NCBI GenBank assembly: GCA_001574975.1
Contig: KQ965769.1
Span: forward strand, 203,583 to 267,582
From: Gonapodya prolifera JEL478
Lineage: Eukaryota > Monoblepharomycota > Monoblepharidomycetes > Monoblepharidales > Gonapodyaceae
Length of the DNA: 64,000 nucleotides
Direction of reading: 5' to 3'
Positions 11,676-23,177 of the stretch are shown here, in pieces. The notes beneath the pieces are model-generated. The model worked only from the letters and a program-made list of their open reading frames with translations. It was not told the origin of the DNA and did not search any database. The translations under genes and the position numbers were made by a program. Positions within the stretch are counted from its first letter, which is position 1. Every line of letters begins with the position of its first letter.

Positions 11676-14600
11676 ATGCTTTTGGTTGCACAGCGTCGTG
11701 TTCATCGCATTTTCGTGAACACACGCTCGACAGACTTTATTCAATCTCGGAACGTTGCGTCTTCGTCGCGATTCCAAATCGGCTTTCTCAGCAGAAACCC
11801 TTCCACGTCACGAACACCCTCTTCCCAGAACCAACACCGAACAATCATGGTCGCCTCCGATGCCAAGCCTCGACCAAATCCTCTGGACATGAGTCCGACT
11901 CCTGAAGGTGTTGAAACACTCGCGGACAGGCTCATTGCAGATGGGAAAGCCGTCGACGATGAAATCGCTGTGATCCCACTCGGTGAAGCGAAGGCGGACT
12001 TTTCTACGGTCTTTGAGAAGATGTCCGCTGTTGAGAATGTCATGGAAGTAAGCTTTCACCTGCCCCGTTCGTGAATGAATCTTTTGAAACGGTTTTCGAT
12101 TTGCTCGAAACAAAAGGCTTCCTCTGCGAACGTCCACTTCTGGCAGTACGTTTCGACCGAGAAATCTGTCCGCGAAGCCTCCATGGCGGCCGATAAAAAG
12201 ATGCGGGACTTTGCCGTTGAGAGTGGGATGAGAGAAGATGTCTACCTCAGGGTCCAGGAAGCGTTTCAATCCGTTAAGGCCAAGATCAATACACACGGCC
12301 CAGAAGACATTCGCTTTGCTGAGAAGGTGGAACTTGACTACAGGAGAAATGGACTGGCTCTGCCAAAAGATGTGCGGGAGCAGTTGACCGTGATGAAGGT
12401 GAGTGGCTATGTGACATGGGCAATCTAGGTGCCTCGTCGCTCTAACCTTTACTGGTGTTTTTAATGACGCTGTTTAGAAAAGGATGTCCGAACTTTCCAT
12501 CGCTTTCTCCAAGAATGTGAATGAAGATGAAACTTCGCTTCTTTTCACCAAGGAGGAACTTGAGGGAATGCCGGAAGATTATTTTGCGGGTCTCAAGAAA
12601 GAAGATAAGGATGGGAAGGAGTTTTACAGAGTCACTATGAAGGCAAGTGTCACCGCTGGCGTCTGTGGCGATGAATGTCGGCTCTAAACCACGGTGTGCT
12701 TCTTATATACTTGCAGTACCCCGACATTATCCCTGCCATGAGAATGTGCCGCCGTGAATCCACAAGAAAGGCGTTGGACTTTGCCAATACTGCTCGCTGT
12801 GAAGGTACGGGAACAGCAATGTCGTTCTCCAGTAATGAAATTTGCTTAATGTGTTCAATCCTCGAAAATGGGAAGCTAACGTCGAGAATATGACCGAAAT
12901 GGTCAATTTGCGACGTCGTGTCGCGAACCTCATGGGATACCCCAACCATGCGGCTTTCCGGCTTGAAGTGAAGATGGCGAAAACTCCCAAAGAAGTTAGC
13001 CTCGCGTTGATTCTTCACTTACCTTGACACTAACAGAATTCCTGCCTTGCTAGGTCACAGAATTCCTTGACGATTTAACCGCTCGTCTGATACCTTACGC
13101 CGAGAAGGAGCTCTCCGTGTTATTGGAGATTAAACGAAAGGAGAAGGAAGAGCGAAGAGAAGTGTACGATGGCAAGATTAATTCTTGGGACTGTGGGTGG
13201 CGTTTTTCACCGCAAACGCACCTGTGACTGAACAACTACTACTCTGTCCATCTAGTTAACTATTACAACCGTATGCTCCTTGAAAAGGTGACATCCTCGA
13301 CTTCGAGCGAACGCGAAGACCCTCTGTGTTGATTTCTTTTTAATGGAATCTTTTCAGGAGTACGAGGTCGATGATCAAGCAATCAAGCAGTAGTAAGAGT
13401 TTAAGTACTCACCGGTTTCCGTCATCCTGTCAGAACCGTTTTTTTTTCTCAGCTTCTCGCTCTCGACTGTAACAGATGGGATGCTCGATATATATCAAGA
13501 AGTTCTAGGGTTGAAATGTGTGGAAAGTAAGGAGACGCAATTTCTTGACCTCGAACTCCTTCCAACCTTTATGGATACACGAAGTCCCATCTGCCCCAAC
13601 TTGGCACCCGGACGTTAGACTGATTGAGGTTTCCGACGCTCTTTCTGGTGAATTCATCGGACAGTTCTACCTGGATCTTTTCCCCCGGGACAACAAGTAC
13701 ACACACGCGGCTTGTGTGAGTCATGTGTTCCTCGAGATTCAAACTTCTTCATTTCTTATCCACACTTTAAAACTCTTCAGTTTGGGTTGGTTCCCGGATT
13801 CGTTAGCAAGGATGGTTCTCGTCAACACCCCGTCGCTGCCATGGTCAGACAATGCGATGTATTCCACCAATTCATTCTCACAATTGCCTGAAATTTAAGG
13901 TTGCTAATTTCAGTAAACCGACAGCTGACAAACCTAGTCTTCTCAAGCATGACGAAGTCGTAACGTGAGTGCAATCATGAGTTAAACCAAAAAGGTTTCA
14001 ATCTGATAACAATAATGAATCCAAGATATTTCCATGAACTCGGACATGGTGAGTGCNNNNNNNNNNNNNNNNCTGAGCTCGTCAACATGTCACGTGACTG
14101 TACATTCTCCTAGTGTTCCACCAAATGCTTGCTCTCACCAAGCACGCCCGCTTCCATGGAACCAGAGTCGAAAGAGACTTTGTTGAGGCACCAGTAGGTC
14201 GCTTTATAGGATTGGGAGACTCTCTCAGTCTCTCATTTTGGTTTTCAGTCTCAAATGCTGGAGAATTGGTGTTGGCAACCAGAAATCCTTCACAGATTGA
14301 GCAAGCACCACGAAACTGGGGAGCACTTGCCCGCCGCAGTTGTTGAGAAGCTGGTCAGAGCCAAGAATGTCAACGCCGGACTTCTGAACCTCAGGTAGTT
14401 TCACGGTGCACTTGTGAGATGATTCATGATTCACAGGGTTATCGATCGTTCATCACCAGGCAAATCTTCTTTGGGCGATTTGATATGGCAATCCACACAC
14501 TCTCGTGAGTTGCTAATTGGATATGCCAAGGCGAAAATTTATGACAATTGGTTGTTTCTTCTTCACAACACGACTCAGTGATGAGGCTTCGGAAGATGCA

Positions 14601-15049
14601 TTAGACATCAAGAAGCTCTACCTCGACCTTCGCGAGAGTGTCACTTTGATTCCAGGCCAGCCAGAAACTTACGGGGCAGCCACTTTCGGTCACTTGATGG
14701 GAGGATACGATGCCGGCTATTACGGATACCTCTGGTCACAAGTCTTCAGTGCTGATATGTTCATGTCTCGCTTCAAGTCGGAAGGTATCCTCAACCCAGC
14801 AACCGGAAAGTCCTACAGGAGTGAAATTCTGCGACCAGGAGGAAGTAAAGGTTCGAATGGGCTCACCAGTCTCTTTTTACTGCGCAGTGAATCTGAATTG
14901 CATTTTTTGACACTCGTCATGAACACAAAACAGATGGAATGGACATGCTTGTGGGTTTCCTCGGTCGTCGACCGGAAATGGATCCGTTCCTTGTGAGCTT
15001 AGGGCTGAAATCTCTGCCCGCGGGTGTAGATAAGCGTGCTGCGTTATAA
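11676..15049 (+). CDS. M3-family zinc metallopeptidase (thimet oligopeptidase/saccharolysin type)
   Basis: Eighteen exons join in phase to about 748 aa: 11676-12047, 12117-12398, 12478-12642, 12717-12804, 12876-12994, 13054-13192, 13256-13287, 13358-13392, 13453-13526, 13585-13715, 13781-13843, 13900-13964, 14026-14048, 14114-14193, 14249-14394, 14460-14504, 14579-14850, 14934-15049. The HExxH zinc site (YFHELGHVFHQM) is split by the intron holding the N gap. The third ligand lies in ERDFVEAPSQMLENW. The substrate-binding C-terminal region reads FGHLMGGYDAGYYGYLWS. The enzyme cleaves short peptides in cytosol and mitochondria. From 11676 the N-terminus looks like a mitochondrial presequence (MLLVAQRRVHRIFVN), and a second in-frame Met at 11847 would give a cytosolic form. 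Intron 3 starts with GC. Confidence 0.93.
14057..14072. other. Assembly gap (16 N) inside an intron
   Basis: A run of N lies between a GTGAGT donor and the next acceptor of the metallopeptidase gene. The true length of this intron is unknown, but coding phase is kept on both sides, so the gene model is unaffected. Confidence 0.95.
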
Positions 15050-15155
15050 AATGGTGAAAACGAATGAATGGGGGCAAACCTCTGCCAAAACACAAAAGGG
15101 TCAGTTCACATTCCCGCTAATTTTTCACGACCATCAATCATTTCCGTTCGGCATC

Positions 15156-15991
15156 ATGAGCTTGGATCCCTTAGAAACGCTGCAAGCAGTTGCCATCGCC
15201 TTTGAAGCTCTGAACCCCGAGCATCTGGAACTCAAAGCCACCGCTGATGCCATTGGAAAAGTCGCTCCATTGTACAGTACGTGGTCTCAATAAACTTCCC
15301 GTCACTACTCGGTGGCTGACGCTCGCTTGATGTGATGCTCGGCCCTCATGCGATCGTCCCCGCGCCAATCACACATGATCGCTTTTCACAGCCATCTTTT
15401 TCAGCACAGGGAAGCTCACGGATATTCTGACGAATGATCTCATTGCACACAAGAATGAGCTCTTGGATCCAACGGAGAAGAACCAGCACAAACTCGCTGC
15501 AGAAGACATTGAGCATGGTCAACTCTTCCCAACATTACTGAAAGAAATCGAAGCTTGTGGAGGGAAAGATACCGTAAAGAAAGGTGGAACTGGTGAGCTG
15601 TCTGCTATCTCAGCTGTGCAAAGGATGGTATCTCAACCTTCCTCAACTCACAGCTACCGCCACATGGGGCGGTATCTGGTCGACACGAATTCTGCGATTT
15701 GTCGCCAACTTCATGCTAAATTTGCGAGATGCTTCCCGGTTCCCAACACCTCCTGCGTCCGCCAAGGCCGCATATAAGGATTCTATCGGAAAGTTCCACG
15801 GATTCGCAGTCTCCATGATTGTCAGCACCGCGATGAGCTTGGTACCTGGATCTAGGGACGACTTGATTAAAAAGTTTGGCGGTAATGATGAGGCGCTTGC
15901 AAAATTGGACAGGGCTTTCACAGCAATCGATAAAGTAACAACGGTACTAGAAAAGTGGCTCCAGGCTAACGTGGATGCCAAAATAGTGTAA
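15156..15991 (+). CDS. Glycolipid transfer protein (GLTP domain)
   Basis: Exons 15156-15276, 15392-15592 and 15654-15991 join in phase to 219 aa, close to the ~209 aa of GLTP. The family carries glycosphingolipids or ceramide derivatives between membranes in the cytosol. The fold is visible as TIFFSTGKLTDIL, the long acidic helix, the Trp-containing sugar-headgroup segment ATWGGIWSTRILRFVAN and the C-terminal AAYKDSIGKFHGFAVSM followed by SLVPGSRDDLI. The Lys-His-Gly/Ser-like element in that segment and the Trp correspond to headgroup contacts in the family. An ATG further upstream at 15036 is also in an open frame, but 15156 begins the conserved protein. It lies 107 bp after the metallopeptidase stop on the same strand. 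Confidence 0.88.
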
Positions 15992-16132
15992 TTTTCTTAG
16001 CGGTACCAGCTATTTACATTGGAACGAGTTAGCTATCGCTAAAAATATTCACGTTGAGGTTTTCGGGGACCGTAAATAAATTGCTGTATTGTGCTGCTGA
16101 TCCTTGACGATTGAAATCACCTTTCCTCAAGG

Positions 16133-16750
16133 ATGTCGAAAAAGAACACTGCTGAGACTCCCTTCCAACGTGCGAACGTGAGCCTGACGTCAATCAGTAA
16201 TCGCCTGCCAACAGTCTCGAATCGCAACCTTTGACATTCAATCACAACCTCAGGTCGCTGAGCGCGATGGAACGACTTGTCATCTCTAAACCTCTAAAGG
16301 AGGGATCCACAATCCTTAAGAAAGCGGAAGAAGAGCTCCAGGATGTTAATACAGCTGATTTGAATGACATGGCGTGGTGATTGGAATGCGCATTGACGTC
16401 AACCAACCAACATTGTCGGAAGGTCAAGAACGAATTGGAATTGGCAATCATAGAGGGAAATGCGAAGCCGGGCGGTTAGCCTCCAGCATTCACAGACTGG
16501 GAGAGAGTCTACGTCGCTGAGGAGCAAACTGTTAACCATATACATTAGCGCGACTGCCTCGATCGTCGGCGCTTCACTTCCTAGGCTATTCAGCAATCGC
16601 CGGACTTACAGTCGGACCGTCTCAGGGTTTGTTTCGGTATCTGTACGGGGAATCTGCAAAGTACCCTGTTTTGGAGTAGCGAACTTGGCAAAAGCTTCTG
16701 GAAACGTCATCTCAACGGAAGGAAGCTGAAGAAAAAGGGCTTACTGCTGC
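16133..16750 (+). CDS. Possible small multi-exon gene, unrecognised
   Basis: An ATG at 16133 starts MSKKNTAETPFQRANVSL. Splicing from 16189 into the acceptor before 16255 would continue LSAMERLVISKPLKEGSTIL and a charged helix ending NTADLNDMAW. Further on, separate short frames read VKNELELAIIEGN, PPAFTDWERVYVAEEQ and YGESAKYPVLE, suggesting more small exons. The phases do not all join cleanly, so the model is incomplete: either my splice choices are wrong or the gene is damaged. I recognise no family. About 480 bp with no gene signal follow before the PHF5A gene. Confidence 0.3.
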
Positions 16751-17230
16751 AGTGTAATTGATTAAAGAAAATTTTTCTTGTTCATCTCGGTAGTCACAAG
16801 CGGAAGTGTTCTCGCGGATGTTCACTACTTGTGCAAACCACACCACTGCATCACGCTTTCAATGTTCCTTTTATAGCGACACTCAGCGTGGACAAACGTA
16901 GAGCCCAAAGCCCCATTTACCCTCACGCATCTTTCACTGTGCTGGTCGACGATCACCAGCAAACAATACGTATAAACATCCAGCTTGCAAGATAATCAGT
17001 TCTCCCTGAACAGCAGCCCAGCACATCCAACTCTCCTGCTCTTAGTACTTCGTCTTAGCTCACCTCAGGATGAAGTTTGAAAGTGACGTCTGTATTAACG
17101 ATCGTTTCTTTTTCACAATGATAAAACACGTCAAAAACACCACGTGTCTCTGTCCACAAAAAGTTGTATTCCGGATGCAGATCCCCGCAGTCTGTCTGTT
17201 TCAACGTGATCAACGAAAACGTCCCAGTAC

Positions 17231-17867
17231 CTATTGGAAACCGCCACCTCCTCCGGACGCTTTGAAGCCGTACTTTTTCCGCTCATAGAAGAGGTCAGTC
17301 TTGGAAGACCCAAGATTGATGATTTTTGGACACCCGTCACGCTTCAAAGTCATCCAACAGAAGTCCGCTGTGTCAATACCCGAACCACCACCTCCAAGCC
17401 CGTCAAAGCACCCACATCCTTCTCCTGGAGAGTGCACTCCTTACAGTAATACGCGTCCGAAATACCCGGTCCACCACAGATCACACAGCGGCCCTGATAA
17501 GAACCATAGTTGCATTCGTCGCAGATCCTCACGAGGATGTGGGGCTTTACGTAAGAGTCGCAGATGACGCATTTACCGTCGTCCTTGAGTCCGTTAGCGT
17601 GTGTGCGGAGGGGAGGCCGACGAGCAAATACCGTTGCGGGTTTTGTAAGTTTCTCAATCGAGAAATGGTGGCAAATAACGTGCTGAGGCTTACCTTCTCG
17701 CACAAGCGTCCGATTGCTGTGAAGATTACCGTTCCCGGTCCGACGTTTCAATGTCGATGGATGTGCATTGAGCTTTCAGCAGCTCGGCACTAGAACGTCG
17801 CAGAGCAGCACTCACCGATTCCAGGCTGCTTGCGGCACATGACAAGGTCCGGGTGGTGCTTCGCCAT
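17231..17867 (-). CDS. PHF5A: PHF5A/Rds3 (SF3b subunit of the U2 snRNP)
   Basis: Four exons on the minus strand (17816-17867, 17694-17716, 17416-17583, 17231-17341) join in phase to 117 aa against about 110 in the family. This protein sits in the SF3b complex and helps recognise the intron branch point. The start [17 protein letters not shown], the segment IGRLCEK, the knot [36 protein letters not shown] and [17 protein letters not shown] are near-identical to PHF5A. Two points differ. The usual EKCDGKC reads EKDDGKC, losing one cysteine, and the C-terminus ends in a Gly-rich tail (ASGGGGGFQ). Only 23 nt make up exon 2. Confidence 0.95.
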
Positions 17868-18029
17868 CGCTGCAATTACAGTTGCTGCGCACAGAATTCC
17901 GCATCCAAATCAGCGTGCCAGTTTTATTGTACAACTCTCGACCATTTGAAGAGCGACCGACTTACCCGCCAGCGCGAACCATGCAGCATTTAAGTCGATC
18001 TACAGCTCAGTCTACAAAACACATGCATC

Positions 18030-20025
18030 CTACGTATTATTCGCCTCTGGGGCAGCAAAGTACCTCGCGACCTCCTCCCCCACTCGCTTTCCTTCTCTCG
18101 CACCGCCATGAGCATACCCGATCCCATCCTCGGGTCCTGCAGTCCACTCTCCTGCAAAGCGTAGCGTACCGACCGTCCCGGTGCTTGGAAGGATGGCTCG
18201 TAGGTTGGGGAGTAGAGTTTCGGACAGGGTTGAGACTGGCGCCGCGGCGTAGGAGCCGAGACTGAGCGGGGAGGAGATCCATGATGTGGACAGGACGTGC
18301 GTCGGGGTAGGTACCTGGGCGAGTGGAAGGATTAAGGAAATTGAAGTCAATACAAAACATGAGAAAGCGCGGCCGTGTCAAAAAGTATCCCATATCTGAC
18401 GACGCACCTTATCCTCCCCGTAACACTTGCGCAACGCCTCGACTGACCTCCGGGCCGCCTCTTCCGGATCCCTCTCCACTGCCCTGGCAACATCACCCCA
18501 GCAGAACCCCACCAGGGCATGCAACCGCTCGCCCACGTGGTCATCCGGGTAGGGCTCGGTAAGCCCCAAAGCCTCCGCCACGAGAAACGACGCCGGAAAG
18601 TCCCTCGGTGGCCGGGTGTGCGTGGTTTCGAGGACGAGATCGATCCCGCCGGCGCCAGGCGTCCAGAAGCGGTGCGGGAAGAGGAGAATGAGCTTGGAGA
18701 GGGTTCCTCGACCGAGGACGGACAGGGCGGATGTGAAGGCGGTGGGAAGAGGAGGGTGGAATGTCACGAGGCGGGAGAGAAGGACTGTGTGCGGGAAGGT
18801 GCATATAACGTGGTCTGCCTGGATCAGGGACGGTCATAATCATTTTCGCTTTGCGCCTAGGCAAGAGTTGCCCGTGGTCCAGCTCACCGTCCAGACTGTT
18901 CCGTCTTTCGTCCTCACAGAGCATCCATCTACAGCTCCGTACATGACCTCCTCGACATGCGCTCCAAACTGGACGGGAACGGATTCAAGAGCTGCGTAGC
19001 GCTTGACGACAGACGCGAGACCGCCTTCGACGGTGGCGTATTCGGAGCCTGTGGGTGAGTTGCCTGGGGAAGGCGGAGTGAAGTGAGAGATTTGATCGAA
19101 TTAGAAGACGAAAAGGGATAGAAGTGAAGAAACACGATATGCGACATCTGGCTGGGGTGCAACATTCCGGATAGTGACTGGCAATTCTTCTCGTGGGGAT
19201 GTTTCTCTCGATCTTCCTTGCCATGGCGAGTGTATGTGGCACTCCTCACCCAATATTGGGTTCTCCCGCTGCCACAACTTATCCTTCCTGACATAATCAC
19301 CCGTTGCGTTATATCTCCCCGAACGGCGACTCACCAATTTCCTCGAACTCCAAACTGGATACCTCCTCAAACGGCAACCCATCGTTTGGTTCTGTCGCTG
19401 CCTTCATCCGTGCGAGTGTAAGCCAATCTATACCCAGTACTTCGCCGTCTCCGCTGTCTCTATCTCTCAGTCCAGCCTCCTCCTGGAGCTTCTCGTCCAG
19501 AAGCTCAACAGCTTGAGCGAGCGACCTTCCGGGAGCTCCGAACTCGGCACGTACTCGCATCAGAAGCTTCGCCGCACGATCTGAGGCTCGAGCAAAGTCA
19601 GCCTGGGGGATGGGTTGAAATGAAGGATACGCAAAGGCGTCACTGATCTCCTCTGCAGCCGTTTCTGTCGATTCATCGACACCATCGGGTAGTTCAGAGC
19701 CCTGAGCGTCGTTTGTCGACCTGTCCGACGCCCCTTTGAACTTCGCGCCGACCTCTTTCACCATATGGACAAGGGCATTGTTTGAGAACCCTGTCACCCA
19801 GGCTCCACCGAGATCGAAGGGGCCTGGCGGGCACGGGAGCTCCTCAGGCGTTGACGTTTTCAGACGACCTCCGATTCTGTGCGATGCTTCCAGGACTGCG
19901 ACGGTTGGGCGAGGCAGGAGTTGCGACGTTGCGCGAAGAAACGATGCGGCAGCCGAGATGCCAGAGATGCCTGCGCCGAGCACAAGCAGAGAGAAACGCG
20001 AAGAGTCCGTCAGCGTGGGCGACAT
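18030..20025 (-). CDS. Flavin-containing amine oxidase (polyamine/monoamine oxidase type), probable frameshift
   Basis: Exons on the minus strand: 19335-20025, 18888-19063, 18408-18819 and 18030-18314. FAD-dependent oxidases of this family oxidise amines or polyamines. The dinucleotide-binding motif is VLGAGISGISAAASF near the start, followed by EASHRIGGRL and DLGGAWVTG. The middle reads EYATVEGGLASVV. The C-terminal FAD site reads LRFAGEWTAGPEDGIGYAHGG. In exon 3 the frame that gives ADHVICTFPHTVL must change by one base to reach VTFHPPLPTAF; the shift falls at a run of T (minus strand) around 18778-18786. All splice phases work otherwise. It is a 1-bp assembly error or a recent inactivating indel. 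Confidence 0.8.
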
Positions 20026-20126
20026 GGAATCCGTGAACGAACAGGGCGGATGAATGAGGTAACTTAACCGCTCGACCACTGCGCTCTGCTTCCTGCTTTC
20101 CTTGTTGAATTGAAACAACAATACAC

Positions 20127-21880
20127 TCAAGCGATAGCGCTACTTTTAATCGAAACTCCCCCTTTGGAGTGTTTTACACCCGCTGACACACGGTTATCAT
20201 CAGGTTTACGTCGCCATCTGATCATGACACCAAGATTGTCTCGAAGTGTCGAGCTCGAGTGCACCAGACTCAGCATCGTCAGTCCTGCATCCGCTGGATG
20301 GTGCGTCTCTGTCACTACCTCGTACACGATCCCTCCGGCCGAGTAGACACCCCACGTTCTATAAAACATTATAGCAACAAATAAGCACGTAACAGCGAAC
20401 TGAAGCTCGACCACCGAGTTGTTCTTTGACCCGTCGACGTGCTTTGTCACGGAAGCGTTTCGCAGAGTCGCCCTTATGCTGTGAATCTTCCAAGCAATTG
20501 GAATGTAGCTGAAAATTGGAGCAGACATTTATGTGACTGCGAAAGGAATGGCTAAAAATGCCGTTACACTCCTGGCGGTGGGATCACGAACTGAGAAGTT
20601 GCCAGTACACAGTTAGCATCCCAAAGGTTTAGATTGTTAGCTTGCGTTTTTGGCAAACGCTTCTGTCAGGGGGTGCGGGCGAGGGTGGCTGAGTGGGGCC
20701 GTGAGCACGCGGAGGGCGTGAGGGAGACGAGTACGAGAGTGAACCGAGAGAGGGAGAGCCGAGAGGTCACGCCAAGTGACCGGAGAGACGAGCGAGACGA
20801 GGGGACGAGATGAGCGAGCGAGAGTGAGGATCGAAGTCGGAACTTATTTTGTAGCAGTTTACATTCATTTATAAATCGCCAGATTCTAGTTTACGCTAAG
20901 AGGGTGAAGTCCAACAGCTGGGTGAAGTCCAAAAGCTTCCGGATTTGATGAATCGTGGTGCAAAGGTTGGCCACAGCAACTTGCGAGGGAGCTCGCCCAA
21001 GCCCCTCGCACTTCCCAACGCCAATATCAGTATAAAACAAAGGAAATGTACCATTGTTTCGGGATGCTGTTGTCCTCCATCGAGGAATGCGATCGGGATG
21101 AATACGAAAACACAATATACGCAGTAGTAACATATTATTTGCTTGTGGGTCGCGAGCTCGTACTTCCGCATTCTCACGACAATGTTGTATCGCTCCAACC
21201 CTACAGGAGACGGCTTGAAGTTAAAGCATTTGCTGCAGAACGAGGACTTGAGTGACACATTACCTATTTGAAAAATTGCAACGAGCGTGAGTACACTCGA
21301 AATCCCAACCATGTACGATTCCAAGTTGCACCGCCATTTTTCCACGGGGTCTACGCCCTCGATAAATCTCACTGTCAAGGAAACAAGCGCTATGACCAAA
21401 AGCAGTGTCTGAGACGTGAAGGGACTCAGGTAGATGACGTTCAGTGGCGTACGGATGTCCTACCAAGTGTTGAACGAGAAAATATAAATAATTTCTCCAG
21501 GCGGAATATCGTCGCAGAACTTGACGGGCCGGCGCACAGCTCACCTTCGTTCGCACGAAGTTTGCCCCGAGTACTGCCATCGCCAAAACCCCGAACGAGA
21601 TGATGACGAGGAGGATAGCACCTCAAGTCTGCTGCGCATGAAGATCCGACGGTGAAAGTTCATTTGACATGCAGATGCGTGTTGCGTGATCGATCAATGT
21701 AGCACCCAGGCAGCCAAGGACCGTTGCGTAAATGATCTTTCTATCCTGGACGGCATTCGTCAGCAATGCACAAGGAGAAAGAATCGAGGAGAGTCTGTCG
21801 ACGTGAGTGACATGAAACCCGCATACGAAAAAGGACGGGTGAATGCTGCATAAACCGCAACGCTCCACCACAGCAGCCAT
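20127..21880 (-). pseudogene. Seven-transmembrane (GPCR-like) protein, copy A, inactivated
   Basis: Minus-strand pieces encode hydrophobic helices in an order matching copy B at 21910. They are a first span near 21700, then ILLVIISFGVLAMAVLGANF and the third segment LLLVIALVSLTVRF with EKWRCNLESYMVGISS. After these come YNIVVRMRKYELATHK with HKQIICYYCVYCVFVFIPIA and, beyond an unusually long intron, FSYIPIAWKIHSIRATLRN, an aromatic sixth helix and the tail. Two in-frame stops interrupt conserved sequence: TGA at about 21626, just before ILLVIISFGV, and TAA at about 20530, where copy B reads SILAPIF. The presumed N-terminal exon starts only about 30 bp from the stop of copy B. The ligand and family are unknown. 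Confidence 0.65.
20640..20840. repeat. Strand-biased purine-rich insert
   Basis: About 200 bp with the plus strand almost all G and A, built of gag/gcgag-type words, lies inside the enlarged intron of 7TM copy A. Copy B has only about 80 bp at the same place. The composition is unlike either flank and suggests an insertion or satellite expansion. I see no inverted termini. Confidence 0.45.
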
Positions 21881-21909
21881 TCTCCTTTTTGAAATGAAGC
21901 AGCGATACG

Positions 21910-22875
21910 TTAGGCGACAGAGCTACTCTGAATCGGTACTCCATCATTTGCCCCTTTGAAAACTATATCTTCCGAAGGCTCACTTCTATCCGTCGTACTT
22001 CGCCATCCGATCATGATGCCGAGATTCTTTCGCAGTGACGCGTCAAGTGCTCTCACCAACACAATATCAAAGCTCGAGCGCACCAGACTGAGCATCGTCA
22101 GCCATGTATCCGCTGGATGGTGCGTATCTGTCACCATCTCGTAGACCACACCGCCCACACCGTAGACACCCCACGTTCCGTAAAACACAATTGCAACAAG
22201 CAATGACGTTGTCGGATACTGAAGTTCAATCAAGGAGTTGTTCTCTGATCCGTTGATGTGCTTCGTCACCGAAGCGTTTCTTAGAGTCGCCCTCATTCTG
22301 AGAATCTTCCAAGCAATCGGTATGTAGCAGAAAATTGGAGCCAAAATGGACGTGATTGTCAACGGCATGACCAGAATTACCGTGATGCCCTTGGCGATCG
22401 GATCGCGAACCAAGAAGTTACCAGTACACAGCTAATGAATTCGGCATTTGTCAGCTGGCGTTAGCCAAAGCACGCAAGAAGCGCATTGCCACTTATACAC
22501 AGCGGAAACACACCATGGCTCCAGGATGCCGCAGTCCCCCAGCGAGTAGTGTTATTGGCACGCATCCGAAAACGCAGTAGACCCAGTAGAAATACATTAA
22601 GCGCTTGTGGGTCGTAAACTCGAACTTTTTCATTCGCACGACGATGTTATATTGTTCCCACCCTAGTGGACACAACATACTACATGTAAGTCGCTCCGTG
22701 TACCAAATGAAACGATTTTGTGGTTCACACTACCAATATGAACTATTGCTGTGAGCGTGAGCCCGCTAGAGATCCCAACCAGGTGCGATTCGAAGTCGCA
22801 CTGCCATTTTTCCACGTGTTTGTTACCCTGGATAAGCCTCACTGTCAACGAAAACAGCGCTGTGACCGTCCCAGG
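21910..22875 (-). pseudogene. Seven-transmembrane (GPCR-like) protein, copy B, 5'-truncated
   Basis: The 3' exon (about 22433-21910) is intact: LCTGNFLVRDPIAKGITVIL, a fifth helix ending FCYIPIAWKI, the intracellular RATLRNASVTKH, a sixth helix around VAIVFYGTWGVYGVGG, the seventh and a polar tail. Upstream are the exon with EQYNIVVRMKKFEF and YFYWVYCVFGCVPITLLAGG (22680-22500) and one with LFSLTVRLIQG, KHVEKWQCDFES and VGISSGLTL (22875-22734). The frame between these two does not join cleanly. The first two helices are absent: conserved sequence stops near 22875, where an inverted fragment of the same family begins. It is about 60-70% identical by eye to copy A. Confidence 0.65.
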
Positions 22876-23077
22876 AGACGAAGGACTGACTCTACTGAGT
22901 CTTGTCATTCCGAGTTTTGATATTGTGCTAGTTACTGCACTTGACGCGTCATTACGAAGGAATCTCGGGATCATGCTCGGATGGCGAATGAACTCAGATG
23001 GCGGTATTAGAGAATCTGAGGGAGGCAAAAGGAGTTACAAGGGGCCAGCAAATAGTGGAGTGCAGAATCGAAAGTAG
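22876..23077 (+). pseudogene. Inverted C-terminal fragment of a third 7TM paralogue
   Basis: On the plus strand the frame reads GLTLLSLVIPSFDIVLVTAL, then DASLRRNLGIMLGWR. This matches the seventh helix and tail of copy B on the opposite strand (TMLSLVRSSFDIVLVRAL, DASLRKNLGIMIGWR). It is fused head-on to the 5' end of copy B with no spacer, so a rearrangement breakpoint lies at about 22870-22880. The fragment has no upstream helices and cannot encode a receptor by itself. Confidence 0.75.
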
Positions 23078-23177
23078 TTCTTTAACTTAATGCATTGTTG
23101 TAACGCAACAAAAACATGGTGGAGCCAAGTCAACAATTCAAGTCACCAACATCCAAGGTACAAAAAAGGACACGTAC

